From: Geomicrobium sp. JCM 19039
Lineage (GTDB): Bacteria > Bacillota > Bacilli > Bacillales > Marinococcaceae
NCBI RefSeq assembly: GCF_000698145.1
Contig: NZ_BAXB01000027.1
Location: 1-47,613 of the forward strand
Direction of reading: 5' to 3'
DNA: 47,613 nucleotides
The notes under the pieces were generated by a model that saw only the letters and a program-made list of their open reading frames with translations, ran no database searches and was not told the DNA's origin. The position numbers and the translations under genes are program-made. Below are positions 17,860 to 26,883 of the stretch, piece after piece. Positions within the stretch are counted from its first letter, which is position 1; each line of letters starts with the position of its first letter.

Positions 17860-18854
17860 CTAGTCTTTGTTTCGGACGGGAAAGTGACAAGCGACATAAT
17901 GCCCAGCTTCTTTTTCTTCAAATTCTGGAATCTCGACTTTACATTTCTCCGCGGCCATAGGACAGCGAGTATGGAATCTGCAACCAGTTGGAAGGTTGAT
18001 TGGACTTGGGATATCCCTTTAATTTCTGGCCGTTCGTGTTTCTTTCTTCTCGTTGGGTCAGCGATAGGGACGGCTTCTAGCAGTCCGATTGTGTACGGAT
18101 GCATCGGCTGATCAAACAGCTGTTTCTTTGTCGTCATCTCTACAATTTTTCCAAGGTACATCACAGCGACACGGTCGCTGAAATGTTTAACTGCAGGCAG
18201 TCCGTGTGCGATAAATACAAACGTTAAGTCCATGTCTTTTTGCAGCTTTTTTAAAAGATTTAAGATTTGTGCTTGAATGGATACATCAAGTGCGGAGACG
18301 GGCTCGTCACAAACGATAATCTTCGGCTTTAAAGCAATGGCACGAGCAATACCGATTCGTTGTCTCTGACCGCCACTGAACTCGTGGGGAAAGCGATACG
18401 CTTGCGCTTCACTTAGTCCGACTTTTTCCATTAAATCAAGCACTTCGGATTTTAATTGTTTCGCTGAATACGAGTGATGAGTACGTAATGGTTCTGCAAT
18501 GATGTCAAAAACTTTCATACGTGGATTAAGCGACGAGAACGGGTCTTGAAAGATCATTTGCATATCTTTTCGCTTTTCACGTAACGCCTTTGATGAAAGC
18601 TTACTAAAATCTTCACCATCGAAGAAGATTTCACCAGACGTTGGGGTGAGTAGACGCATGATCGCGTTGCCTGTTGTTGATTTCCCACAACCTGATTCTC
18701 CAACAATGCCAAGTGTTTCCCCGCGATTCACGAAAAAGCTTATGTCGTCAACCGCTTTTAATTGCTCGCTCTTTTGCCCGAACAGTCCTTTCTTAATGGT
18801 GAAATATTTCTTCAAGTTGTTCACTTCTAAGATTTTGTCTTCTGCGTTAGGCAT
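17860..18854 (-). CDS. Peptide ABC transporter ATPase, OppF/DppF type (frameshifted)
   Basis: Second ATPase of the peptide importer, about 331 residues when reconstructed. Walker A GESGCGKST, Q-loop MIFQDPFSSLNP, signature FSGGQRQRIGIARA and Walker B IIVCDEPVSALD are intact; the usual His-loop motif reads AHGLPAVKH. After RPEIKG the frame is lost at a short C run (18015-18017): one missing G on the coding strand would restore GDIPSPINLPTGCRFHTRCP... to a TAG at 17860-17862, the classic Cys-rich OppF tail. The start at 18854 overlaps the end of the other ATPase by 8 bases, after AGGGGG. Confidence 0.88.
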
Positions 18855-19839
18855 TGGCAACCCCCTCACTTTCCTCCGCAAATAACCAGCAACGTACTTG
18901 CCCGTCTTCTTCGTCGAGCAGATGGGGTTCTTTTTGAGTGCAAATGTCCATCACTTGCGGACAGCGGGGAGCAAAACGACAACCCGTCGGCATTTCTAAC
19001 GGATTCGGCACGACACCTGCGATGGATTCGAGCTCATCTTTTTCTTCATGTATTTTCGGGGTGCTATCAAGCAGCCCTTTCGTATACGGGTGCTTTGGCT
19101 TCGCAAAAATGCTGTACACATCAGCCATTTCAACGACTTGACCAGCATACATGACGACCACTTTATCAACCATTTCCGCAACGACCCCGAGGTCATGCGT
19201 AATAAAAAGGATCGACGTACCGAAGTTATTTGTCACTTCTCTCATGAGCTGCAAGATTTGTGACTGAATGGTCACATCAAGAGCCGTTGTCGGTTCATCG
19301 GCAATTAATAGCTTTGGATCACAAGAGAGTGCCATCGCAATCATCACTCGTTGGCGCATTCCGCCGCTCAGTGAATGTGGATAAGAATTGTAAATGTCAC
19401 GAGCACGAGGAATTTCCACACGCTCGAGCATTTCAATCGCTTTTTCTTTTGCTTCACTTTTGGACATCTTTTTATGCAAGATGAGCATTTCAGAAAGTTG
19501 ATTGCCGATTTTAAAAACAGGGTTTAATGAAGTAAGTGGTTCTTGAAAGATCATTGCGATGTCGTTGCCGCGAATTCGCCGCATTTTTCTTTCAGATTCT
19601 TTCACGAGGTCAGTGCCTTCAAATTCAATCTTCCCTCCGGCAATTTCACCAGGGTCTTCAATCAATTTCATAATGGACAGTGATGTAACGCTTTTCCCAG
19701 AGCCAGATTCACCGACGAGTGCAACGGTCTCTCCTTGTTTAATCGTAAAGGAAACCCCATCAACAGAAGGAACGATACCGTTTTCGGTATGAAAATGAGT
19801 ACGCAAATCTTGGACTGTAAGTAAGGGCTGTTGTTCCAT
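18847..19839 (-). CDS. Peptide ABC transporter ATPase, OppD/DppD type
   Basis: First ATPase of the importer, 330 residues and intact. It has Walker [15 protein letters not shown]-loop [12 protein letters not shown], signature [14 protein letters not shown], Walker [13 protein letters not shown], the His switch ITHDLG, and the C-terminal oligopeptide domain with Cys-rich [11 protein letters not shown]. The ATG at 19839 (MEQQPLL) follows AAAGG by 8 bases; a GTG at 19848 is in frame but badly placed. It pairs with the OppF-type subunit to drive import. Confidence 0.93.
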   Translation of the reverse strand: MEQQPLLTVQDLRTHFHTENGIVPSVDGVSFTIKQGETVALVGESGSGKSVTSLSIMKLIEDPGEIAGGKIEFEGTDLVKESERKMRRIRGNDIAMIFQEPLTSLNPVFKIGNQLSEMLILHKKMSKSEAKEKAIEMLERVEIPRARDIYNSYPHSLSGGMRQRVMIAMALSCDPKLLIADEPTTALDVTIQSQILQLMREVTNNFGTSILFITHDLGVVAEMVDKVVVMYAGQVVEMADVYSIFAKPKHPYTKGLLDSTPKIHEEKDELESIAGVVPNPLEMPTGCRFAPRCPQVMDICTQKEPHLLDEEDGQVRCWLFAEESEGVANA

Positions 19840-19857
19840 TTCTATCACCTTTCTTTC

Positions 19858-20775
19858 CTACCTTTTTGCTACTGATCGAGGGTCCAATACGTCTCGAAGC
19901 CAATCTCCTACGAAGATGACAGCAAGGACAGTAATGGTGATGGCAATGCCAGGGAAAGTCGCAAGCCACCAGCTCGTCGCAAGATAGTCTCTACCATCTG
20001 CTAAAATGCCGCCCCATGATACTTGTGGTGGTTGAATGCCCAAACCGAGGAAGCTAAGGGATGTTTCGAGTATGATCGTTGTCGCCACCGTAAGTGTTGA
20101 TATGACGATAAACGAAGACATCACATTCGGTAAAAGGTGTCGGACGATAATTTTCCCTTTTCGCACCCCAATGGAAGTTGCAGCTTTTATAAATTCTCTC
20201 TCTTTTAATGTTAAGACTTCACCACGAATCAGTCTTGCATAATTCACCCAGTTTGTGACGCCGAGTACAACGATCAATGTCAACATGCCTGGACTAAATA
20301 TACTCAAGATGACGAGGGCAAATAGAATATTAGGAATGGATAAAAATGAATCAACAATTCTCATAAACACATTGTCAATGAATCCACCGTAGTAGCCAGC
20401 GATTAAACCAACCGTTACGCCGATAAATCCTGCAACAACAACAGAACTAATGCCAACGAGTAAAGACACTTGAGCTCCATAAAATAACCGTGTAAGAATA
20501 TCTCGTCCAAGGTGGTCGGTACCGAGAATATAAGTCATCGTCCCGCCTTCAAGCCAGACCGGAGGTTGGAGCCGATCGACGGCATTCACAGCGTCTGGCG
20601 CGTGTGGAGATAGAAGGGGGGCGAGTAGTGCAATGAGCGTAATAATCAGTAGCGTGAACACGCCCACGGTACCGGTCTTGCTTTTAAAGAGAAGGAATTT
20701 CCATCGTTTAAATGATTTTGAAAATCCGCTTGTCGGTTTTTTATCTATTTGGTTTGTTGCTTCTGATGTTTGCAT
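19858..20775 (-). CDS. Peptide ABC transporter permease, OppC/DppC type
   Basis: Inner permease of 305 residues with about six membrane segments, an N-terminal cytosolic stretch (MQTSEATNQIDKK) typical of DppC, the substrate-channel motif LGTDHLGRDILTRLFYGAQVS and an EAA loop (EFIKAATSIGVRKGKIIVRHLLPN) that docks the ATPases. It lies 18 bases before the OppD-type gene. Confidence 0.93.
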   Translation of the reverse strand: MQTSEATNQIDKKPTSGFSKSFKRWKFLLFKSKTGTVGVFTLLIITLIALLAPLLSPHAPDAVNAVDRLQPPVWLEGGTMTYILGTDHLGRDILTRLFYGAQVSLLVGISSVVVAGFIGVTVGLIAGYYGGFIDNVFMRIVDSFLSIPNILFALVILSIFSPGMLTLIVVLGVTNWVNYARLIRGEVLTLKEREFIKAATSIGVRKGKIIVRHLLPNVMSSFIVISTLTVATTIILETSLSFLGLGIQPPQVSWGGILADGRDYLATSWWLATFPGIAITITVLAVIFVGDWLRDVLDPRSVAKR

Positions 20776-20796
20776 TCGTGGACACCTCCTTCATGT

Positions 20797-21713
20797 CTAG
20801 TCATATTTCACACGCGGATCAAACAGTCGATAAAGAATATCTGCTACTAAGTTCATGAGAATAACAATGAGTGCAATAATGAACACACTCGCTTGGACGA
20901 TCGCCATGTCACGCGTGTTGACAGCTTGAATAATGAGTTGTCCGATGCCTGGCCAAGCAAATACGGTTTCAGTAATGAGCGTACCACCTACAAGCGTAGA
21001 CGTTTGTAAAAACGTGATCGTAATGACAGGAATAAGCGTATTTTTAAATGCATGTTTGAAAATAACGACTCGATTTTTCAGACCTTTGCTTTTGGCTGTT
21101 CGAATATAGTCTTGGTTAAGCGTGTCTAACATGCTCGAACGAATAAGACGAGTCATCTCTGCGAATATTCCGGTTCCAAGCGTGATCGCAGGCAAGATCA
21201 AATGGCTCATTGAATCCCGACCTGACACTGGCAACACACCGAGAGTGACGGAAAAGAAAAGAATGAGCATAATGCCTAGCCAGAAGTTTGGCATCGCTTT
21301 ACCGAGTGCAGCAATTCCTGTTGCAACAAGGTCAATCGGGGAGTTTTTAACGGTAGCAGACCAAACACCGAGCGGGATGGCAATGATAATGGCAAAAGCG
21401 ATGGCTGCGAGTGCGAGCTCGAATGTTGCGGGAAGTCGCTCAAGAACGATGCTCATGGCATCGCCACCGTAGTGGTAAGACGTCCCGAAGTCTCCTTGTA
21501 ACATGCCCCACACGTAGTTTCCGTACTGAACGATAAACGGTTGATCCAGCCTAATGCTTCTCGGAGTACTTGTCGATCTTCTTCAGTTGCATCTTCTGGT
21601 AGCATCAACGAAACTGGATCTCCAGCTACATAGACGAGAAAGAATACAATGAAAGAGATGATGAACAGAACAGGAATGATCTGCAGGATCCTCCAAAATA
21701 AATACCGTGTCAT
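20797..21713 (-). CDS. Peptide ABC transporter permease, OppB/DppB type (frameshifted)
   Basis: Partner permease, about 305 residues when reconstructed. The first part (MTRYLFWRILQIIPVLFIISF to REALG) and the second part (LDQPFIVQYGNYVWGMLQGDFG onward, with six helices and the EAA loop DYIRTAKSKGLKNRVVIFKHAFKN) lie in different frames that meet near 21548-21551. One missing base in GGC(C)TGGAT would join them as EALGLDQPF, the conserved family wording. The start at 21713 follows an AGAGGTGA site. Either an indel error or a recent mutation; the rest of the operon is incompatible with long-term inactivation. Confidence 0.87.
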
Positions 21714-21745
21714 CGGCTTCACCTCTTTTAGTATGTAGTAAATGA

Positions 21746-21775
21746 AGCACAAGGGAATACACACACCCTTGTGCT
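21746..21775 (-). terminator. Intra-operon hairpin between binding protein and permease genes
   Basis: AGCACAAGGG and its exact complement flank a 10-base loop. There is no strong T-run, so it may protect the upstream mRNA or partly terminate, giving more binding protein than transporter. This is inferred from its position. Confidence 0.6.
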
Positions 21776-21794
21776 CTTCTTCGGTCAGGCAATT

Positions 21795-23374
21795 TTAGTT
21801 TCGTGTAATCGTATCTACGTAGAACATCTCATCAAACGTTGGGGTGTAATTTAGTCGATCGTTCACACCAACGTTTATGGACTCTTGATGAAGGTAAATA
21901 TCAGGCGATCTTCAGCAATGATTTCTTGCACGCGCTGATGTTGCTCTGCTCGTTCATCTAAGTCCATATTTTGTCTAGCAGCGTCAAGTAGTTCGTCCAC
22001 TTCGGCGTTCACATAATCATGTTCGCCTTCAGACTCGGTGGAGTAGTAGCGATCAAGTGCGTTATCAGCATCTGCCATTGAGTTTCCAAAGCCAATCATG
22101 AAGCTGTCATCGTGTGAACCGCTCTGTCTTAAATCAACGAAGTTGCTCCATTCCATAAATTCTAAGTTCACGTTCACGTTAATCGCTGCAAGCATTCCAG
22201 CGACAAGTTCTGCGACTTCAGTGTCTTGGAGGTAGCGTCCTCTTGGAGAGTGGAGAGTCATATCAAACCCATCTTCATAACCTGCTTCGGCCATGAGTTC
22301 TAGTGCTCGGTCGATGTCATACACATTCGTTTCGTAAAGGTCCTCATTGGCCCCATTATTTCCTGGTGTCACCCGCGTTCTCGTAGCGGTTCCAGCATCC
22401 ATTAAAATGCTTTCAATAATGGCTTCGTTATCAATCGCAAGGTCAATGGCTTCTCTGACAAGCGGGTCAGAAGTTGGGTACCCTTCTGTATTTCGAAGCA
22501 TGAGCATGAGTACACGGTTGGAAGATTCTGACATTAGCGATACGCCGTCTGCATCTTCTATTCTTTCCCATTCACTAGGGGGTACGTTTACCGCAATATC
22601 AACACCACCGGTTAAAAGTTCAGCGACACGCGTTGAGTTTTCTGGAATAATTCGGAATGTTAACGTATCCCATTCTTCGTTTTGGCCATCCCAATAATCT
22701 TCATAAGCTTCAAACACGACACGGTCGTCACGGGCCCACTCAACGAATTGGAATTCTCCAGTACCGACCGGGTTCTCTAGGAAATGATCCCAACCATTTT
22801 CTTCGATATAGTCACTTGGCAATATGCCAGACCCAATTCTCGAAAGTCGGTTAAGTAGAATCGGCTCTGGCTCAGCCGTAATTACGTTGAAATTTAGCTC
22901 GTCGATCACTTCAACTTCTTCAATGACGTTGTAGAGAGAATGTTCTTGAAGAGACTCATCGGTTGCCACTCGCTCCAATGTGTATTTCACATCCTCTGAT
23001 GTTAGCGGGTCGCCGTTGTGAAAAGTAACCCCTTCACGCAAAGTGAAAGACCACGTATAATCATCGACGAGTTCGTAATCTTCTGCTAATTTAGGGATGA
23101 ATTCTTCATTCTCATGATCATTTTGAACGAGGTAGTCAAACATGTTTACGTGAACAGCCTCGGTAGAAGTGTTGTTATGGTCATGAATGTCAAATGTGAC
23201 AATGTCTGTACCAAGTGCGATCGTTAAGTCTCGACTATCTTCATCCACATCCATTTCAATATCTTCATCAATCTCACTTGAAGCGGCTTCATCTCCATCC
23301 CCACCATTACCACACGCAGCCATACTCAAAAGTGCAACAGGAGCAAACGCAACCATCCATGCATGTTTTTTCAA
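21795..23374 (-). CDS. Peptide-binding lipoprotein, SBP family 5 (frameshifted near the C-terminus)
   Basis: Extracytoplasmic solute-binding lipoprotein of the DppA/OppA family, about 526 residues. The N-terminus MKKHAWMVAFAPVALLSMAACGN has a lipobox (MAAC); a very acidic linker (GDGDEAASSEIDEDIEMDVDED) follows, then the family signature YELVDDYTWSFTLREGVTFHNGDPLTSEDV. The frame breaks near 21896-21898 (an AAA run on the plus strand); one extra T on the coding strand restores LHQESINVGVNDRLNYTPTFDE..., ending at 21795-21797. The start is the TTG at 23374 after AGGGGGG. First gene of the operon. Ligand unknown, probably dipeptides or a modified peptide. Confidence 0.88.
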
Positions 23375-23502
23375 TGTAATCCCCCCTAATAATTGTAAGA
23401 AAATCATAGAGCATTAATATTCACTAATAGCAGTGGGTTCTTTCGTCTCTGTAGTAATGAATGATGATTCTTTTCCCCTTGAGAAACACCGAATTTCGTT
23501 AG

Positions 23503-23517
23503 AATTTGCTGAAAATT
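23503..23517. promoter_or_regulatory. CodY box in the peptide-operon promoter region
   Basis: AATTTGCTGAAAATT matches the CodY consensus AATTTTCWGAAAATT at 14 of 15 positions. It lies 129 bases upstream of the binding-protein start and 150 bases upstream of the divergent peptidase. A weaker 12/15 match (TATATTTAGAAAATT) lies at 23610-23624. CodY represses peptide transporters in amino-acid-rich conditions in related bacteria. Confidence 0.7.
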
Positions 23518-23602
23518 CTTGCCAATACCCCCTCTAGTAAATCAAGTCTATACACTTTATTACGATTGTGTAATACTATATTAAAGTTAAAATATTCATT
23601 TT

Positions 23603-23634
23603 GCAATATTATATTTAGAAAATTATAATATCGC
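23603..23634. promoter_or_regulatory. AT-rich inverted repeat before the M20 peptidase
   Basis: GCAATATTATA and TATAATATCGC (10 of 11 pairs) flank a 10-base spacer containing the weaker CodY-like box. It lies 34 bases before the start codon, in the likely promoter. Candidate operator. Confidence 0.35.
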
Positions 23635-23667
23635 AGTAAGGAAATCTTACATATGGAGTGATTTTAC

Positions 23668-24804
23668 ATGAAAGCGTATATTCATTCACAAATTGAATTG
23701 ATGATTGAGCAGTTAGAAACACTTGTGAACATTGACAGCGGTTCCCATGACAAAGAAGGAATTGACCGTGTCGGTAATCTTTTACAAGACTGGTTTAGCG
23801 AACTAGGATACCGTATTGAAGTGTTTGACGATGAGCAATACGGAAATAGTTTTTTGCTCTCCTATCCTGACGCAACACCTGACGTATTACTACTTGCGCA
23901 TATGGATACTGTGTTTGCGAAAGGGACGGTTGCTGCCCGGCCATTTGGCATTTCTGGAGACCGGGCCTATGGACCTGGAGTCATTGATATGAAAGGCAGC
24001 CATATTTCCATGTTGTATGCATTAAAAGCGTTACTTGAGCATGGGGGAGAACAGGCGGTTAAACATACACAAATTTTATTTACGAGTGACGAAGAAATTG
24101 GTGCGCCTTCTTCGAGAAATATTATTGAACGCGTAGCCGAAGGGAAAAAGGCTGTTCTTGTGATGGAGCCGGCTAGAAAGGATGGATCACTCGTGACATT
24201 TCGTCGCGGAGGAGGTCGCTTCGTTTTAAATATCAAAGGAATCGCTGCGCATTCAGGCATCAATCCTGAAGAAGGAAGCAGTGCGATTGAAGCATTGGCG
24301 AGAAAAACGACTGAGCTTCATGCACTTTCCGACCATGAGAACGGTGTGAGTGTGAATGTCGGTATCATTTCAGGGGGGACGACAGTCAATACAGTCGCCG
24401 AGCACGCCCATGCAGAAATTGATTTACGAATTTCGAGCGCCGAGCAAGGTCCCGTACTCACGGACCAAATAACAGCAATCTGTAATAAACAGTCTTTAGA
24501 TGGAACGAAAGCGACGGTCACAGGTGGGATTGGTAGACCGCCGATGGAACGTAATGAAAAGACCGTTCAATTGTTAACGCTCATCCAACAAGCGGGTGAA
24601 GAGATCGGATTACAAGTAACCGAGGTAGGGACAGGCGGAAGTTCTGATGCTTCTTTTACGAGTGCGATGGGGATCCCGACGATTGATGGTATGGGACCTG
24701 TTGGTGGAGGGGCCCATAGTAGTGAAGAGTATTTAGAGCTACCTACCTTGCCCGAGCGAACACATTTACTCGCTGAAGTGCTGCTGCGGTTGGCGAAAAA
24801 ATAA
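23668..24804 (+). CDS. M20 family metallopeptidase (glutamate carboxypeptidase-like)
   Basis: Cytosolic di-zinc peptidase of 378 residues, most like the CPG2/ArgE branch. Metal-site motifs are LLAHMDTVF (His), PGVIDMKGS (bridging Asp), FTSDEEIGAPSS (catalytic Glu and ligand), VMEPAR (Glu) and GGGAHSSEEY (His). The lid domain contains GIAAHSGINPEEGSSAIEALA. It is transcribed away from the peptide operon from the shared CodY-box region, so its substrate may come through that transporter. No signal peptide. GGAGTG precedes the ATG. Confidence 0.9.
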   Translation: MKAYIHSQIELMIEQLETLVNIDSGSHDKEGIDRVGNLLQDWFSELGYRIEVFDDEQYGNSFLLSYPDATPDVLLLAHMDTVFAKGTVAARPFGISGDRAYGPGVIDMKGSHISMLYALKALLEHGGEQAVKHTQILFTSDEEIGAPSSRNIIERVAEGKKAVLVMEPARKDGSLVTFRRGGGRFVLNIKGIAAHSGINPEEGSSAIEALARKTTELHALSDHENGVSVNVGIISGGTTVNTVAEHAHAEIDLRISSAEQGPVLTDQITAICNKQSLDGTKATVTGGIGRPPMERNEKTVQLLTLIQQAGEEIGLQVTEVGTGGSSDASFTSAMGIPTIDGMGPVGGGAHSSEEYLELPTLPERTHLLAEVLLRLAKK

Positions 24805-25411
24805 AAAGACTATAGTACTGACCATCACCTTGCTCAGTGCCCAGCATCGGTGATGGGGAGGGGCTTAAAAGGCAAATTGGAAGACGAATACGAATCATTT
24901 TGCTTGTTTAAGATCAAAAATTAGCGATTAACGATTCGATGATGAAATTAGGCACATTCACAACGCGCCATGTTGCCTGAATCCTTGTATAGAGCAGACT
25001 CGTTAGCTGCGGTTAACGATTAACTTATAAAGTGATAAGTTAGTTTTTTTCTGAGTTATGGACCTTTACACTCCGAGCGAATGGGTCTGGTTCCTAAGCT
25101 CATCAATTGGTACCAGATTCACTCAGATGTGACCGTTTTGTCTCTTTCTAATTTCAATCAATGGGTATCTCCTTCCAAACATCTGTTTATGGAACCAGAA
25201 TCAGCACGTTAAAGAAGATAACCGACATTCTATATAAGTTACACGAAAGAAATGCACTGAACTATGACCGAGATCGGTCTTTACGGGCAACACGGAAAAC
25301 GTTTGCCGAGGGGTAAAAAGTTGGGATCTAGGGTCACCACCTGGCGCAAGCATGTGATGGCCTGTCACGTATGTGACAATCCAGCCCTCAAACCGGGCAC
25401 TTTCGGCCCTT

Positions 25412-25443
25412 AACGGTCACATATATCGCGATATGTGACCGTT
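25412..25443. repeat. Inverted repeat inside copy C
   Basis: AACGGTCACATAT and its exact complement flank ATCGCG. It is the positional counterpart of the 14689-14722 inverted repeat, with compensatory base changes. Confidence 0.8.
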
Positions 25444-25564
25444 GACTGCGTTTATGTGCGCATCCACGTTTAAAATAATGATTTTTCTTTCCCAAGTGTC
25501 GCATAAATGAATATATGGGGCATTTGGATTTCTTTCCACACCGTAACCAATTAACAGAAAAGTA

Positions 25565-25712
25565 AACTATGTCGCCCTTGTGCTCTGGAGTGTAAAGAAA
25601 ACACGGTGGACGACTTTTCGCCACCGATGTTGCACTTATAGTCTGGACTGTAAAGAAAACACGGTGGCTGTCTTTTCGCCGCCGATGTTGCCCTTATACT
25701 CTGGAGTACAAG
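25565..25712 (+). repeat. 58-bp tandem repeat in copy C, about 2.5 units
   Basis: Units start at 25565 (AACTATGTCG variant), 25623 and 25681 (GCCGATGTTG variant), exactly 58 bases apart. The boundary hairpins GGTGG...CCACC and GGTGGC...GCCGCC are retained, the latter through a T-G pair. Confidence 0.85.
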
Positions 25713-25797
25713 CATCCGCCTGCAGTGGAAAGCAACAACAAACTGCGCAATTAGGAAAATGTTACGCTCATTCTATATAGACAAACTTGCGCGCAGA

Positions 25798-25892
25798 ACG
25801 CGTAAAATGGCACCCAGCACCGCGCTACCCTCCAACCCAACAACTAACAGCACAAATTAGGAAGGTCTTAAGTTCATTCTATATAGTTCCAA
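25798..25892 (+). repeat. GTAAAATGGCACC-type repeat with core, partner of 38024-38120
   Basis: Contains AAAATGGCACCCAGCACCGC, a CCAACCCAACA segment and the AATTAGGAAGGTCTTAAG core at 25855-25889. The reverse complement of the whole segment is found at 38024-38120. Confidence 0.8.
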
Positions 25893-25969
25893 AGCGCTGT
25901 ACATGTCCATCCTCAAAGCCCTATGATGATTTGTCAACTGATGGCCGGGTCGATATTGAATAGCTAATC

Positions 25970-26005
25970 AATAAATCAAACCATCCGTAGATGGTTTGAT
26001 TTATT
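25970..26005. terminator. Perfect 16-bp hairpin downstream of the coat genes
   Basis: AATAAATCAAACCATC and its complement flank CGTA. It directly follows the coat-gene terminator on the minus strand as a second stem-loop. Confidence 0.65.
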
Positions 26006-26006
26006 G

Positions 26007-26045
26007 TCGAAAAAGCCAGGTTCACCTAACCTGGGCTTTTTCGAT
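26007..26045 (-). terminator. Terminator of the CotF-like gene pair
   Basis: TCGAAAAAGCC...AGGTT pairs with AACCT...GGGCTTTTTCGA. On the minus strand the stem ends in GGCTTTTTCGA, about 20 bases after the coat-protein stop. Confidence 0.8.
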
Positions 26046-26063
26046 GCTTATTCCGCTGGATGA

Positions 26064-26390
26064 TTAATGAGCCATCCCGTTTCCTGGAAGTTGGTTCGTC
26101 ATGCCGGCATATTCTTGATGTGCTTGTTGAATGGCTTGACCTGGTGCAGTATCCAACGCATACCAGCCATTGGCGAACATTTGATTGTAAAGGTTGCGTT
26201 GACACTCAATGGTATCGTTGCAAATTGAAGAAATCTCATCATATAACGCTTTATGACTCGCTTCTGTCATCGCCGTTGTGTAGGACGATCCCATATATTT
26301 TTCAGTTGTTAACATGTCCGTCATAAAATCTTTGTCATTCATCTCTTTTGAGTTCGGTACTTCTGTTTTTGGGTTTTGGATTTTTGTCAT
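26064..26390 (-). CDS. Spore coat protein, CotF family
   Basis: A 108-residue protein of the coat F type: helical, with MNDKDFMTDMLTTEKYMGSSYTTAMTEASHKALYDEISSICNDTIECQRNLYNQMFANGWYAL as the family core, and a Gln/Gly-rich tail. Members are outer-coat or inner-coat spore proteins made in the mother cell. The ATG at 26390 overlaps the upstream gene's stop (ATGA), with AAGGAGGT inside that gene. B. subtilis has the CotF-like yusN at the same place beside fadN. Confidence 0.85.
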   Translation of the reverse strand: MTKIQNPKTEVPNSKEMNDKDFMTDMLTTEKYMGSSYTTAMTEASHKALYDEISSICNDTIECQRNLYNQMFANGWYALDTAPGQAIQQAHQEYAGMTNQLPGNGMAH

Positions 26391-26647
26391 TGTGTACCTC
26401 CTTGGCTATTGAGATGTGGAAGTAAGCGTTGGTAATGTTTTTCGTGCATCCCAGCCACTTGTTCGAGTGTTTCTTTGATTTTTGGGTCCATCGCATGTTG
26501 AGCATAAAAGCGTGCTTTCTTCGCGGCAGTTAAGTTCCAGTTCAACATATCGGACAAATACAGTTGATCTTTCGTTGAAATCATTGCAGGGGGTTGACTT
26601 ATCGTTTCGTTTTGTTGGTTCATCGGTTGTTGATTGTGAAGATCCAT
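26387..26647 (-). CDS. CotF-like spore coat-associated protein, 86 residues
   Basis: Short Gln/Asn-rich N-terminus (MDLHNQQPMNQQNETISQ) followed by a helical pair: STKDQLYLSDMLNWNLTAAKKARFYAQHAMDPKIKETLEQVAGMHEKHYQRLLPHL, resembling the ferritin-like helices of small coat proteins. AGGAGG precedes the ATG at 26647. First of a two-gene operon. The upstream minus-strand sequence has CATACA near 26705-26711, reminiscent of a sporulation sigma-E/K -10 element, but no convincing -35 was found. Confidence 0.75.
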   Translation of the reverse strand: MDLHNQQPMNQQNETISQPPAMISTKDQLYLSDMLNWNLTAAKKARFYAQHAMDPKIKETLEQVAGMHEKHYQRLLPHLNSQGGTQ

Positions 26648-26812
26648 CTTAGCCCTCCTAAAGAAAATCTAATCAACGTTTAGCATCACCGATATTAAAA
26701 AGGTGTATGCGCTTTACGCTAAAATTTTTTAGTTGTCAGACGGTTGAAAATCTTATATAGTGTAGATAGATAATATATTCGCAATTTAATCAATTTCGAC
26801 GGATGAAGAGCA

Positions 26813-26840
26813 TTTACAATCGTGAGTGCTCTTGTATTAG
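26813..26840 (+). promoter_or_regulatory. Candidate fad operon promoter
   Basis: TTTACA (26813-26818) and TATTAG (26835-26840) with a 16-base spacer. A second -10-like TATAAT occurs at 26845-26850. AAGAGCA/TGCTCTT arms (26806-26812, 26827-26833) flank the spacer. Confidence 0.45.
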
Positions 26841-26849
26841 CGAATATAA

Positions 26850-26867
26850 TGAATGAGGATTCATTCA
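26850..26867. promoter_or_regulatory. FadR operator before fadN
   Basis: TGAATGAGGATTCATTCA is a perfect TGAATGA-N4-TCATTCA dyad, the binding-site form known for B. subtilis FadR, the acyl-CoA-responsive repressor of beta-oxidation. It covers the expected transcription start and ends 16 bases before the fadN ATG. Confidence 0.88.
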
Positions 26868-26883
26868 AAAAAGGAGGCCGAAC

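Larger units (their letters stand above)
25110..25783 (+). repeat. Long interspersed repeat, copy C
   Basis: Diverged copy of the 14.08-15.06 kb repeat in the same orientation, with the same order of landmarks. It carries 58-bp units at 25565, 25623 and 25681 and the core at 25749. The 24805-26063 gap has no supported gene; 24844-24876 holds a CCATCACC/GGTGATGG inverted repeat without a T-run. Confidence 0.8.

Noticed and set aside
24844..24876. CCATCACC/GGTGATGG hairpin as terminator of the M20 peptidase
   Set aside because: No T-run follows and the loop is long; no terminator call made.
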